Source: Effrenium voratum (taxonomy: Eukaryota > Sar > Dinophyceae > Suessiales > Symbiodiniaceae). From it: a stretch of 64,000 nt of DNA. Below the pieces are notes generated by a model, which had not been told where the DNA came from, made no database searches, and worked only from the letters and a program-made list of their open reading frames with translations. The stretch is taken from NCBI GenBank assembly GCA_963377175.1, contig CAUJNA010000513.1, positions 909,338 through 973,337 of the forward strand, written 5' to 3'. The stretch's first letter is position 1. The number at the start of each line of letters is the position of its first letter. Made by a program: the position numbers and the translations under genes. Below are positions 47,601 through 60,300 of this stretch, piece by piece.

Positions 47601-50600
47601 CGAAAAGCAAGCCAGGTCTGCACTTGCGTGAGCTGCAACTACATTTGGCATCACTGCGAGCGACCCATGCAGAAAGCACCAAGGTGGTGATTTCCCATGT
47701 GGTCAAGGGCGCCTGCGTGCTCGAGGGTCTGGGTTCCCGCAAAGAAGGCGCACTGATCTGCATGGAGCAGAAGCAGAAGCGTGCAACCATTTGCGAGGAC
47801 TGAGCAAGTTGCTGGACTCCTACCTCTTCCACCGCTCGGCGAACGAGCACCAAAAGCCCGTTTTGGAGAGGAGTTCTACGCGCAGGCGCGCAAAGAGATC
47901 TCCGTGTTTGGCTGCGTTCTATCGGAGCGGAAGGCTCCAAGTTCTGCCGAGGTGGTGACAACAAGGATTTTGATCCTTAGCGACATATTGGACCACACGA
48001 GTGCCAGGGCCTGTCAGTGCATTGCTTTAGCTTTGCGGCAGCGAAGAGGAACCGAGCAGGTTAAAACCTACCACCTTGTCTCGGACGCCGGGCCCCATTT
48101 CCGAGCCTACGAAAACCTTTGGTTCAACTGCGTTGTCCTGCCGCAGAAGCTGAAGGCGCAGGTTATCACTCATTTTGGCGTCGAGAAGCACATGAAATCT
48201 GAGGCAGACAGATTGTTTGGCATGCTGGAGCAATACCTGGCGAAAGCGCGGACCCGCCGCATTGACATCATTGAGATGGAAGACTTGCAAAAAGTTGTTG
48301 AGTCTATGCACGCTGAGCAGAAAGCCAGAGACCCAACCACTTCGCCCTTGGTTGTCCTTCCAGATCAAACATCAAAGAAGATTCCAGCGGAGCAAAGGTT
48401 CAAGCTGATGGCGGAAGGCTTCCGAATTTCCAAAACATATTGTGTGAGTTCAACACCTTGGCCTGCCAATAAGAGATTTGGTGTCAAAGTATGCAACCAC
48501 ACATTTTCCTCCATGGTTGCCTCGACAGACATTACATCGCAGGCTTCCCTGGTGCCTGCCGAAGACAAACATCTGGAATACCGCAGAGGTTTCTGGAGTG
48601 ATGGCAGGAAGGGCTGGGACACTGCCCCAGAAGCTTTGGGCCGTCATGCCGAAACCGCTTTGACAAGGATGCAGAAGGTGCAGGAACACTTGTTGCCCGC
48701 AGGGGCTAACCAAGTGTACTCAGAGACTGTGACCCAGTCGCAGTTTGAAGCCTTGGTGCAAAAGCGCCAACACAGCGCAAGCAAAGGCGCGACCAGCGGC
48801 GAAATCCTGACAATGCCGCTCCTGCGAGCTCCGAAGAGAGCAGCAGTAGTAGCAGCAGCAGCAGCAGCGATACTAGCCGTGGCTAAAAAGCTCTTCTTGC
48901 TGACTTGCTCTGCTATGTGGGTGCAGCTGTGCACATATGCTTTCGCCAGTAGAAGGGATGACAACTGTATGTGTTACAGACCAAGCACTGGAAAACGATA
49001 GGGGACTCTCTAAATTCGAACGTACTTACCATCAACAGCAAATTTTGACGGAACCTCACATGGAAGCAGTGGGAAACAGCAGCGCAGACGGGCCATCTCG
49101 CGGGCGCGGTGCAGCTTACAGGACAGCTTGTGACCGAGCGCATTTCTACGTGCAAGCCAACAAGTACGGCACCTTGTTCACGGAGACAAACTGGCCCATG
49201 CAGACAAACTTCAGAGTGCAGGCGAAGTGGTTTGATGATTTGGTTGCGCGAGGAAAGCTCAGCCGAGACCAGTGGCTGCAATATGCTTTTGACGCCACAA
49301 TTGGGCTCAATGCCCGCAAGCGCAATTTTGATGCGTTGGAGGTCTACGAGAAAGAGCAGGCCATGGAGGTGGATTCGGCAAGCCTCCGACAGAAAATTGC
49401 AGCCACATGCCCAAAGAAGCCTTGGCGGAGCGACCTTGCTCGCCAGGCGCAGGCCTGGGTTCGCCAAAGTTTACGTGCGGGTTTGGCAGCGGTGTTGTTG
49501 TGGTTGTTGTTGTTGCCCCTGCGGAAAAAGGTTTCCAAACTTCTTGCCTTGCAGGTGTGGCTGCAGCAGTTTGAAACGGCCAACGACCGGGCCACTATCT
49601 TGGTGTTGTGGGGTCCTTCGCGGAGTGGCAAAACTCGCTTTGCTATGTCCGACGTCTTTGGCCCAAAGCCCTTGAAGGTGGACGTGGGCGACGGGCAGGA
49701 TTTGAACATTCAGGCTTGGGACCATCGAACGCACTCGCACCTGGTGTTGGACAATGTGAATAGCAGCGAGTTCATCATGCGGTGGCGCCACGTGCTGATG
49801 GGCCCACCCGAGCCAGTGCAATTAGGGCAAAGCAGCACCGGCATGTATGCTTACAATGTCTTTCTGGGACGCAAGCCCGTCATCTGTTCCATGGACGAAG
49901 ATGCCACATGGGAAACCAAGAAGTGGCTGGATGCCAACTGTGAGATTGTGTGGGTAGGTGACAAGTGCTTTGTCAGCTGAAAACAAGGCTAGCGCTTTGG
50001 CAGGACGCCGCCCACACAACGCTAAACAATGCTGGGCTCTGAGGTTTGGCGCCCCCTTTGTTGCAGCGTGTTGGGTAATACCTTTGTATACAGCCAAAGC
50101 GGCGGAAGGGTCCTAATCAGTGTCCTCCATGCGGGCTTGAGGGTCGTAATTTGCGAGCGGCAGGGTCGTAACAGCGCGTTGGAGGGTCGTAATCAGTGTC
50201 CTCCATGCGGGCTTGAGGGTCGTAATGTAAGAGTGGCAGGGTCGTAATAGCGCGTTGGAGGGTCGTAATCAGTGTCCTCCATGCAGGTTTGAGGGTCGTG
50301 ATTTAAGAGTGGCAGGGTCGTAATAGCGCGTTGGAGGGTCGTAATCAGTGTCCTTCATGCAGGTTTGAGGGTCGTAGTTTGGGTTTGTAATAGGGGCCCC
50401 CTGGGGGGGGGCGGGGGGGGTGTTGGAGGGTTTGTCGTTTCAGAGTTCGTAGTGCGCGCTGGAGGGGTCGTGTCTGCGTCCCTCCATGTAGCGCCCCCAC
50501 GCTAGGCGTTTGAGGGTGGTAGGGTCTGAAGTAGTTCGGTGTGTGTGTTGTATTTGTCTGTGTGGTTAATTACATGCAGCGGTTGCAAGGTTGTAGGTCC

Positions 50601-53551
50601 ACAACAGCGTGCCCGCGAACAGGACTCTCGTTTGGCTGTCAGAAACGCATTTCAGGCGGTTCTTGTTTTGAGGGTTTGAAAATTGTCCGACCCTGGCGCC
50701 GCGTGGGCGTACCCCTTGAGTTGTTGAACTGTTGAAGATTGAAGGCGCGGCAGGCTGGAGCCAGCGTCAAGAACACTTCCCTGCGTCTTGCCAATTGTCA
50801 ACACGCACCCCTCCCTTCCACGCGCTTGCCCAAGCCCCCCTCGTTTCCCTTGCCGTTCGCAAGGGCGTGTTTCCCTTTGCTTCCAGGACTTGGAGGAGCG
50901 CTTGCAGGGCTTGCAGCGGCAATTATCGCAGTTGCAGCGGGAGGCCCGTCGGCAAGGCAAAGACCAGCAGCTGTGCGGCTTAACTTCACGGGCGCAGCTG
51001 GTTTGCATGGCCGTCTACATCCTCTCTGGCTTTCACAAGGAACCAAGAAAAAAGCGAAAAAGACGTCTTGGGGATGACATCTTGGCAGCAGACGTCCCTA
51101 GCCAGATCAGCAAGTGGTTTCTAGAACTTCCCTTCGAACGCTTGTGCCAACTGCAGCTACCTGAGTCTGAGAAGGACAAGGCGGTGCACAACGAGGCTGT
51201 CAAGTATCTGCTGGGGCATTTGGGGCACCAACTGCGCACCTCCGCAGAAGGCCGAGACGGGAAGGCTGGCTGCGCTGGCCGTGCCGCTCGTGCATGGTGC
51301 GGCCGCTTTTGTAAGCAGTTCGCGTTCTCTCGTAAAAGCCTTCGGGAAAGCGTGCAGCTGTCTGCAGATGAGTTGGAGGAGAAGGCGACGTTACTCGTTT
51401 CCTCGTTTCTGGGCTGTCTGGGAAACCTGTTTTGGGGCCCGTTCTGGGGCCGGTTTTGGAGCCGGTTCTGGGGCCCAACGCATTCTGTCGCATAAGAAGC
51501 GGGAAGGGCTCCAAAAGGAGGGCCCCAATTTCAGGCATTGGCTTTCTCATCTGCAGCAAGTGGCAGCCTTGCGTGGCCGAGAGCCATTGTTTTTGAATTT
51601 TGACGAGACCTCAATTGCTCAATGGTGGTCGCAGCCAGTGGGATGTGTTGCCATGAAGAGGAGATGGCTCAACGGCGTTGCGCCGCAAGTGGCGGTGCCA
51701 ACAAATCGTCGGAGGGGTTCTGTGACACTGGGCGCCCTCATTACGCATCGCACTGACTTGCAGCCGCTCCTTCCACAGCTCCTTCTTGGAAACAAGCATG
51801 TGCTCTCAAGGGCCTTCTGCGCAGAGGTAAAGGCGGTTGTGTCACCGTCGCTGCATGTTTGGGCGGAGAAGAGCGGCTGGGTTAACCAAGATGTCTTGGT
51901 CAAGTATTTGTCCCTTGTTGCAGACACCTTGGATGGCTTTCCGGAGTGCCAACCTACTCTAATCATGGACTGTGCGCCCGCACACTTGGGGGAAGGTGTC
52001 CTACAAATTGCTAGAGATCGCGGACTTTTCTTATGCTTTGTCCCTGCTGGGTGCACAGCTCACGTCCAACCTTTAGATGTTGGGTGCTTTTCGCCCATGA
52101 AAGCCCTCCTCCGACGTGAAGCGCGAGAGGCTTTGTCCGCAAAGAGTGTCCGCACCAAGCTGGATTGGGCGTTGGCGATCAACAAGGCTGCAACGCAATT
52201 TTTGTGCAGCAGGCGGTGGGTTCATGTGTTTCAGCGGTGTGGAGTCATTGGAGACCGTGCTGGTTTGAGAGGGGACCGTTGGCAAGTGTGGCGGCCAAGC
52301 ACTTGGAGGTGGCGCCTGCTGCTGTTGCCCCGTCTCCAGATGTCATTGCAAGCCTTCTGCCGCGGAACCGTGCAGTGTGCTATCATGACCTTTTGCCGGA
52401 ACATTGAGGGCGCGCCGATGTGTCCAAAGGTTCCAAGTCATTTCAAGGCCCCAAACTGGGCCCCCACAAGTGGGATGCCACAGTCAGATTTGAGCACTCG
52501 TACAAGTGAATTGAAAATCTTGCGTTGCAAAGTTTGCGCCCAGCTTGTAGCCGCCAGATGGTCTATGTTTAGAGCAGTCTGTGTTCGCGTTTTTTTTTTT
52601 TTTCAGATCACTCAATCTTTAGAGCATCGCTGCGCGTTGAGCCATGTCTGCTTCAGCAGAGGCCAGGCGACACATGTGCGGGTAGGTGGGGGTTTCTGTG
52701 TTGTGTTTGCTATTCTGGCAGGCGCTGCCGTCGCCAGATGAGCCAGGCATTGCCTTGACCACGCGCATTGCCCGCCTGAAGGCTGTGAAGCAGGAGGCGT
52801 TGGCGAAGAAGAAGGCGACGGCGAAGTCTTTGAAAGTCGCGCAGAAGAAGCTGAAGAAGGTTAAAGCTGCGCTGACCATGTTGTCTGACGAGGACTTGAC
52901 GCACGCGGTGACTGAGCGTCAGGCCGCAGCCAAGGCAGCGGCCAAAGCTTCCGCTCGCCCGTAAAGCTGCGAAGCGCAGCCTGCTCTGATACGAGTTATT
53001 GAGAGCTATTTGGAACAGGTCAAGCGCGGAGATACAGCAGGCTGACTTTGCACATTTAGAGACCGCGCCGGCAGAAAAGGCGGCAAAGGCAAGAGCGCCG
53101 CGAGAAGCGCCGCGGAATAGGTGTTTGCGATGGGCCGCTTGCTTTCTGCAGTGTTTTAAGCTCCATAGTCGACGTTGCTTTTCGAGGGTAGATTTGCTCC
53201 TCATGGCCAGCGTGTCCGGAGAGGTAGCAGGCGGCGCTCATTTTTTTTTCAGGGGGGTGGCCTGAGGACAGCAATAGTCGACGTTGCGAGGGTAGATTTG
53301 CTCTCATGGCCAGCGTGTCCGGAGAGGTAGCAGCGGCGCTCACTCAGGCTGAGGACAGCAAGCTTGAGAGGGCAGCTTGGGTGTGCGCAATGGGTTGGAC
53401 TGGTTTGTGCTGGATTGGCTTGCGGTCTTTGGGGTGCAGTTGCAAAAGACGGCCGACACGCTTTTCGTTTCGGGCTTGGGGTGAGCCGTTTCAAATGCAT
53501 TTTCACGTTTCGCAACCCAAACAGTTGAAAACATGTAGACAGTTGTCGCTT

Positions 53552-53603
<52 letters not shown>

Positions 53604-56298
53604 GACAGGCGTGGTTACAAGCCGTGTGCAGTTTTCCGATTTACAGTTACAGTCCTTTTTGCAGCTGGCAACCTATAAGCGCAGGGTAGAGGGAGCGTTC
53701 AAGGGTTTTGCAGCAGATGTGACAGACGGACTTGAGTAACGGATGTGACAGAGTGTGTGACAGACAGCTGCACCTGTTACAGATTTGTTAGAGTTGGGCT
53801 CAAGACCATGCCGTACAGGCAAGGGTTGCAGGAGGCTTTACAAACCGGGCGACAAAGCCTGAAAGAGGTTGTTGAAGGCAGCCAGTGTGAGGGCGTGCCA
53901 GCAAAGCAATGGTCTCGCTGCAATCGCCAAGACTTGTTGGACGCATGCGCCTTGCCTCATTTCAGGCTGTGCGGTTTTGGGGAGGCAACGGGAGTTCTTG
54001 ATAGAGAGGTGTAGAAATTCTAGGGCTGCGCCGTTTGTTCATGCACTTGGTCAAGTTAGGTAGCGCCCTCCTCGACATAGACTTATCAGCAGCGCAGCGC
54101 CGGGTGGTGTTGGAGGTGCGAAGCAGTTTGCAGGGAGACGGCCCTGCGGAGGAAAGTGAGGGTGGCGCAGCAGCTCCCGAAGAGGCCGCCGCTCCTTTCC
54201 TGTTGACCGGGACGTCTTTTCTTTTCACCTGGAACATCGGAAGCCCGGAGGGCCCTCACGCTGAGTGGCTGCATTTCTTGCACTGGCGTAGCGAGCAAGC
54301 CGTGGGAGCGTTCAAAAGTGTTCGCTTTTCTGCAACTATGGAAGAGTCGTTGCGAAGTGATGATGTTGACAGGGTCCACATACACGAACAAAGGGAAGTG
54401 TGCAAACGGCTGACCCGGGCAAGCTTGGACCCTTTTGTGTACTCCACTTTGTCTGGACATGCAGTTCGACCAAACTGTGCCACCAATTACATGGAAGCAG
54501 TGGGAAACAGCAGCGCAGACGGGCCATCTCGCGGGCGCGGTGCAGCTTACCGGACAGCTTGTGACCGAGCGTATTTCTACGTGCAAGCCAACAAGTACGG
54601 CACCTTGTTCACGGAGACAAACTGGCCCATGCAGACAAACTTCAGAGTGCAGGCGAAGTGGTTTGATGATTTGGTTGCGCGAGGAAAGCTCAGCCGAGAC
54701 CAGTGGCTGCAATATGCTTTTGACGCCACAATTGGGCTCAATGCCCGCAAGCGCAATTTTGATGCGTTGGAGGTCTACGAGAAAGAGCAGGCCATGGAGG
54801 TGGATTCGGCAAGCCTCCGACAGAAAATTGCAGCCACATGCCCAAAGAAGCCTTGGCGGAGCGACCTTGCTCGCCAGGCGCAGGCCTGGGTTCGCCAAAG
54901 TTTACGTGCGGGTTTGGCAGCGTTGTTGTTGTGGTTGTTGTTGTTGCCCCTGCGGAAAAAGGTTTCCAAACTTCTTGCCTTGCAGGTGTGGCTGCAGCAG
55001 TTTGAAACGGCCAACGACCGGGCCACTATCTTGGTGTTGTGGGGTCCTTCGCGGAGTGGCAAAACTCGCTTTGCTATGTCCGACGTCTTTGGCCCAAAGC
55101 CCTTGAAGGTGGACGTGGGCGACGGGCAGGATTTGAACATTCAGGCTTGGGACCATCGAACGCACTCGCACCTGGTGTTGGACAATGTGAATAGCAGCGA
55201 GTTCATCATGCGGTGGCGCCACGTGCTGATGGGCCCACCCGAGCCAGTGCAATTAGGGCAAAGCAGCACCGGCATGTATGCTTACAATGTCTTTCTGGGA
55301 CGCAAGCCCGTCATCTGTTCCATGGACGAAGATGCCACATGGGAAACCAAGAAGTGGCTGGATGCCAACTGTGAGATTGTGTGGGTAGGTGACAAGTGCT
55401 TTGTCAGCTGAAAACAAGGCTAGCGCTTTGGCAGGACGCCGCCCATACAACGCTAAACAATGCTGGGCTCTGAGGTTTGGCGCCCCCTTTGTTGCAGCGT
55501 TGTATACAGCCAAAGCGGCGAAAGGGTCGTAATCAGTGTCCTCCATGCGGGTTTGAGGGTCGTAATTTGCGAGCGGCAGGGTCGTAACAGCGCGTTGGAG
55601 GGTCGTAATCACTGTCCTCCATGCGGGTTTGAGGGTCGTAATTTAAGAGTGGCAGGGTCGTAATAGCGCGTTGGAGGGTCATAATCAGTGTCCTCCATGC
55701 AGGTTTGAGGGTCGTGATTTAAGAGTGGCAGGGTCGTAATAGCGCGTTGGAGGGTCGTAATCAGTGTCCTTCATGCAGGTTTGAGGGTCGTAGTTTGGGT
55801 TGTAATAGCGTGTTGGAGGGTTGTCGTTTCAGAGTCGTAGTGGCGCGCTGGAGGGTCGTAGTCTGCGTCCTCCATGTTGCGCCCCCCACGCAGGTTTGAG
55901 GGTTGGTAGGGTCTGAAGTAGTCGGGGGTGTCTGTGTGGCTATGCAGTGGTTGCAAGGTTGTAGGTCCACAACAGCGTGCCCGCGAACAGGACTCTCGTT
56001 TGGCTGTCAGAAACGCATTTCAGGCGGTTCTTGTTTTGAGGGTTTGAAAATTGTCCGACCCTGGCGCCGCGTGGGCGTACCCCTTGAGTATGTATGCATG
56101 TAATGTAATGTAATGTAATGTAATGTAATGTAATGTAATGTAATGTAATGTAATGTGGTGTACGTACGTACGTATGTATGTATGTATGTATGTATGTAAT
56201 GTAATGTAATGTAATGTATGTATGTAATGTATGTATGTTTTTATGTAATGTATGTATGTATGTATGTATGTATGTATGTATGTATGTATGTATGTATG

Positions 56299-56329
<31 letters not shown>

Positions 56330-56857
56330 TGTATTTATGTATGCATGCATGCATGTATGTATGTATGTATGCATGTTATGTAATGTATGTATGTATGTAT
56401 GTATCTATGTATGTATGTAATGTATGTATGAATGTATGTAATGTAATGTAGTGTAATGTAATGTAATGTATGTATGTAATGTATGTATGAATGTATGTAT
56501 GTATGTATGTATGTATCTATGTATATATGTCTATATGTATGTATGTAATGTATGTATGTATGTAGTGCAATGTAATGTAATGTAATGTAACGTAATGTAT
56601 GTATGTATGGATGTTATGTTATGTTATGTTATGTTATGGTATGTTGTATGTATGCATGTAATGTATGTATGTATGTATGTATGTAATGTATGTGTGATGT
56701 ATTGTGATGTAATGTAATGTAATGTGATGTAATGTAATGATGCATGTATGCAAGTATGTAAGTAGGTAAGTAAGTAAGTAATGTAATGCATGTAATGTAT
56801 GTATGTATGTATGTATGTATGTATGTATGTATGTATTTGTGTATGTATGTATGTATG

Positions 56858-56888
<31 letters not shown>

Positions 56889-57015
56889 TGTATGTATGTA
56901 ATGTATGTATGTATGTATGTATGTATGTATGTACGTAGTGTATGTATGTATGTACGTACGTATGTATGTATGTATGTAATGTAATGTAACGTAATGTAAT
57001 GTAATGTAATGTATG

Positions 57016-57046
<31 letters not shown>

Positions 57047-57174
57047 TGTATGTATGTAGGTATGTATGTATGTATGTATGTAATGTATGTATGTATGTAG
57101 GTATGTATGTAATGTCTTGTAATGTAATGTAATGTAATGTAATGTAATGTATGTATGTAATGTATGTATGTATG

Positions 57175-57205
<31 letters not shown>

Positions 57206-57272
57206 TGTATGTATGTATGTATGTATGTATGTAATGTAATGTAATGTATGTATGTAATGTAATGTATGTACG

Positions 57273-57303
<31 letters not shown>

Positions 57304-60300
57304 TGTATGTATGTATGTATGTATGTATGTAATATATGTATGTATGCATGTATGTATGTATGTATGTAATGTATGTATGTATGTATGTATGTAATGTAAT
57401 GCAAAAAAAGTATGTATGTATGTAATGCAATGCAATGTAATGTAATGTAATGTAATGTAATGTAATGTAATGTAATGTAATGTAATGTATGTCTGTATCG
57501 ATGTATCTATGTATATATATATATATCTATGTATCTCTGTATCCTTGCACTTCCCCTTTGCTTCCCAGTATTTCCTGCAAAAAACACGGTTTTTCCTAAA
57601 CACATGGTTTTTCCAGATTTTTGGCAAAAGGATGCAGGAAGCCCAAGCCAGCAAAAAAAGCCGGCAGGGGGAATCGAGCCTGCGACCCCTGTTTTGCGAC
57701 ACCGGCTCCCCGAAGACTACGTTTAGTGGAGCGTCATCAAATTGCCGCGCGGCACGTGGAGACCCCCCCCAAAAAACAAAACTACGTATTTGACGTCGGC
57801 CTCTAGTAAGTATCCGACATGGGTTTCGGGTGGGTTGGGGTTTGGGGTTGGGGTTAAGGAGGGGTTGCAGGGTGGTTTGGTTTAGGGTAGGATGTTGCGA
57901 CAGCCGCTGGGGTGTGTTGGTTACGGGGTGAAAGGGGGAGTCTGGGACCGAAGCTGCAGTCACACGGTACTGGGCAGCATCCCCAGCATTGCCAGCATCA
58001 TCCAAGATGCAGATGATGCGGGGGAGCGGGGGGTACCCTACACATACCATTGGGGGGGGGACGCGGCCCAGAGACTGGTACATATATATATATATAAGAA
58101 AAATGTTGCCCATGTTGAGAGCCCCTTTGCTTTCAAGGAGTCCTCGGTTGGATCGTATCCCAGTCCCGGGGGAAGCCACGATGCAGTTCCCCGCCAGGAG
58201 ACACAGCTGAATCATTTACAGGCTGGGCCTCGCATTCGTCGTCCGTATGTGACCAGGGACCTGATGGACCCCCGAACCCACGCAGCAAGCCAAAGATGTG
58301 AATTGAGCCCATGGAACAAAACCAACACAGCCCCTTGGCCGCTCGCTCGTATGGTTATTGTATGTTATTGTAGTGAAAATCGTCGTGGCTGGCTTGGATC
58401 TGGGTTTGGTTTCCCTTTCAAGGCGATCGAATGTTTGGACTTGGGTTTCGCAGTTTGTTTCCTTCTAGTTTTGCCTCCGTTCATCCCATTTTGTTTGGTT
58501 CCTGCCATGGTTTCTCCCCTTGGTTTTTGTATTGAGATCCCCCTCGTCTTCCCCCGTTTTCCCCGTTGTCAGCCCATGGCTTCCCCACCCACGGCTTCCA
58601 CCCGCCCACAGCCATCTGCCACGAGGAGATCTTCCCGGTGGCCTTGGAGAGCCCGGCAGAGATGTGCCAACGCCTCATCGAGCTGAGGATGATGCGCCCA
58701 GCTGAGAAGCGAAGCGAAGCGGAGAGCGGTCGGGCCGAGGGGAGCCGAGACGTGTTTCCTGGCTTTTGGGTCAATTTGGTCCATTTTAGTGCTAAACAAA
58801 AGGTTATCAGGCTTGTTCTGGCCGATCCGCTCAGGAAGTGAGTACTGTGGAATGATCATTTCTCTATCAAAACCGACAAACGGAATGGTTTCAAGCATAG
58901 TTCTTTAGGTGGTGCGAAATGGATTTTGCAACCATCCACAGTAGGTCCGTCGCCGCCTCGTCTTTTTGGGACTTGGCCACCTTTTGGCTTGGTTTTTAAG
59001 CGACCACGGCAAGCCGAACTCCCTTAAAGAACAGATGCACCCCGGGTCTTTGCTTTCCGAGCCTCGAAGCCAGCAGATCTTGGAAGTGGAAGTGGCTTTG
59101 CGCGGATTGGGTGTTAAGTGAGGGACCACGAAATGGGGATGTTTTTGGACCGGGAGAAGAGTACTTGACGGAAGTGAGCAACAGAGTCGGGAAGGCGATT
59201 ATTTTTGCTAGGAGTGAGCGATCGAGTCTTCTACGCGAAGCAGAGTGGTTGAAGTTGATTGGAGGTGAAAATCTGTTGTTTTTTGCTTGTTTGTGTCCCT
59301 CCGTTTTTGGAGAACAATTAATTTGGTTTGTCAGGTGGGTGGGTGTGTGTGTGTGTGCTCTCCTAGGTTGCCACCAAGCAGGAATAGTAAGTATACCCTC
59401 AGAAACACGCTAACTTAGGTGGTTGCTAGGATTTCATTTCGCTTTAAAGCCAGCCAAAAACAGAACCCTCACCCATTCTGCATGGGTCGTGAACCAGAGG
59501 GAACTTGTGAGGCAAGATCCTGCTGGTATGGCTGGCGCGCTCGGGCCCCGGGCCGCCTTGCTCAGGTGAAGTGGCCCGCGTGTTCTGAAGGTATCCAAAG
59601 AGAAACCAAAAGAGGACGGGTATTTTCCGACATTGCTACCCGCTCAACCTGGATTCAAGGTCAAGCAAGATCCCCTGTGCCAGATCGTGGTGATTTTCCT
59701 TGTAGTGGTTTTACTACGTACTCGCTGATTAGGCTAGGGATCCCCCCTCACATGTTGAACAACCGCAGCTTGAGGACCGCTTTACTCAAGTTTTGCAGGC
59801 GCGTTTTAGGGAGGTACCCTTGGCAAGCCTCCGGGATTTTTTAGCCATGATTCTGAGAAGGCATGTTTTTTTCGGCGTATTTGCCAGAGAATCCCTAGAT
59901 CAGACACCCCTGTCCGTATGTGCGATATGTGCAAGCGGATGGGATCCCTCTCGCAATGCTTCCAAATGGAGCCATCATTAATTTGGGAAAGCCATGGCGA
60001 ATTCGCCAGTTGTCACTAGACGTTCATGATTTTTCACTGGTTGTGTTTGTAGTTGTCATTGCTTGTCGCTTTCATGAGCTGTCGGTAGTTGTCGTTCGTT
60101 TTCAGTTTTCAGGAACCTCTGTTGGTGTTTGTTCATATTTTTAGTTCGGCACAGGATCCACGAGCTCATCATCAAGTTTAATCAGCATCTGGAGGAGGTG
60201 GATGAGCACACCCAGTGCCCACCAAAGGGCGCAGAGTCGGCGCGTACCATGTGTCAGCTTTTTAGGTTGGGCAGTTTGGCTGGCCGCGAGTGTGGCCTCC

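Larger units (their letters stand above)
43787..49057 (+). mobile_element. 5.27-kb DNA transposon inserted into Rep copy A
   Basis: The intact Rep copy B gives the empty site (TTACATGGAAGC). In copy A the target ACAT occurs at both ends (43783-43786 and 49058-49061). The left end GAAGCGCGGTCAGAATTT and the reverse complement of the right end GAGGTTCCGTCAAAATTT agree at 13 of 18 positions, forming imperfect terminal inverted repeats. Inside, a 22-bp direct repeat (TGGAAAACGATAGGGGACTC plus TC) lies near each end. It codes for two multi-exon or interrupted ORF blocks on the plus strand. Confidence 0.8.
43384..49980 (+). pseudogene. Rep-like protein, copy A, split by a transposon
   Basis: The N-terminal half lies at 43384-43786 and the C-terminal half at 49062-49980, separated by a 5.27-kb insertion. 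Compared with copy B, the first half has many one-base indels, including one inside the FTWN motif (an extra C near 43512). The C-terminal half keeps the P-loop GPSRSGKT (about 49615), VLDNVN (about 49746) and the PVICSMDED block (about 49878). The open frame that appears to start at 48937 begins with transposon sequence and is artificial. Confidence 0.75.
41797..56089 (+). mobile_element. Partial tandem dimer of a Rep + DDE transposase element
   Basis: Segment 41797-50721 and segment 52401-56089 are near-identical direct copies once a 5.27-kb insertion in the first is removed (about 3.65 and 3.69 kb). Between them, 50722-52400 is present once and encodes a DDE transposase. The layout is therefore about 1.7 copies of a 5.33-5.37 kb unit in head-to-tail order: transposase, coiled-coil exon, Rep, hairpin, iteron array, spacer. 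Both outer edges abut TATG/TAATG microsatellite. The first copy starts and the last ends at TTGAG-containing positions. Confidence 0.8.

Noticed and set aside
48937..49060. Alternative N-terminus for Rep copy A
   Set aside because: It is the right end of the inserted transposon, as comparison with copy B shows.
54086..54898. 270-codon minus-strand ORF
   Set aside because: Shadow of the Rep frame; the plus strand carries the motifs.
41797..56089. LTR retrotransposon (two direct repeats flanking a coding unit)
   Set aside because: The direct copies are themselves coding (Rep), there is no reverse transcriptase, primer-binding site or TG...CA ends; a tandem dimer explains the layout better.
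56214..58215. Long minus-strand ORFs with HTYI repeats running into unique sequence
   Set aside because: Microsatellite translation; the unique tail has no protein-like signal.
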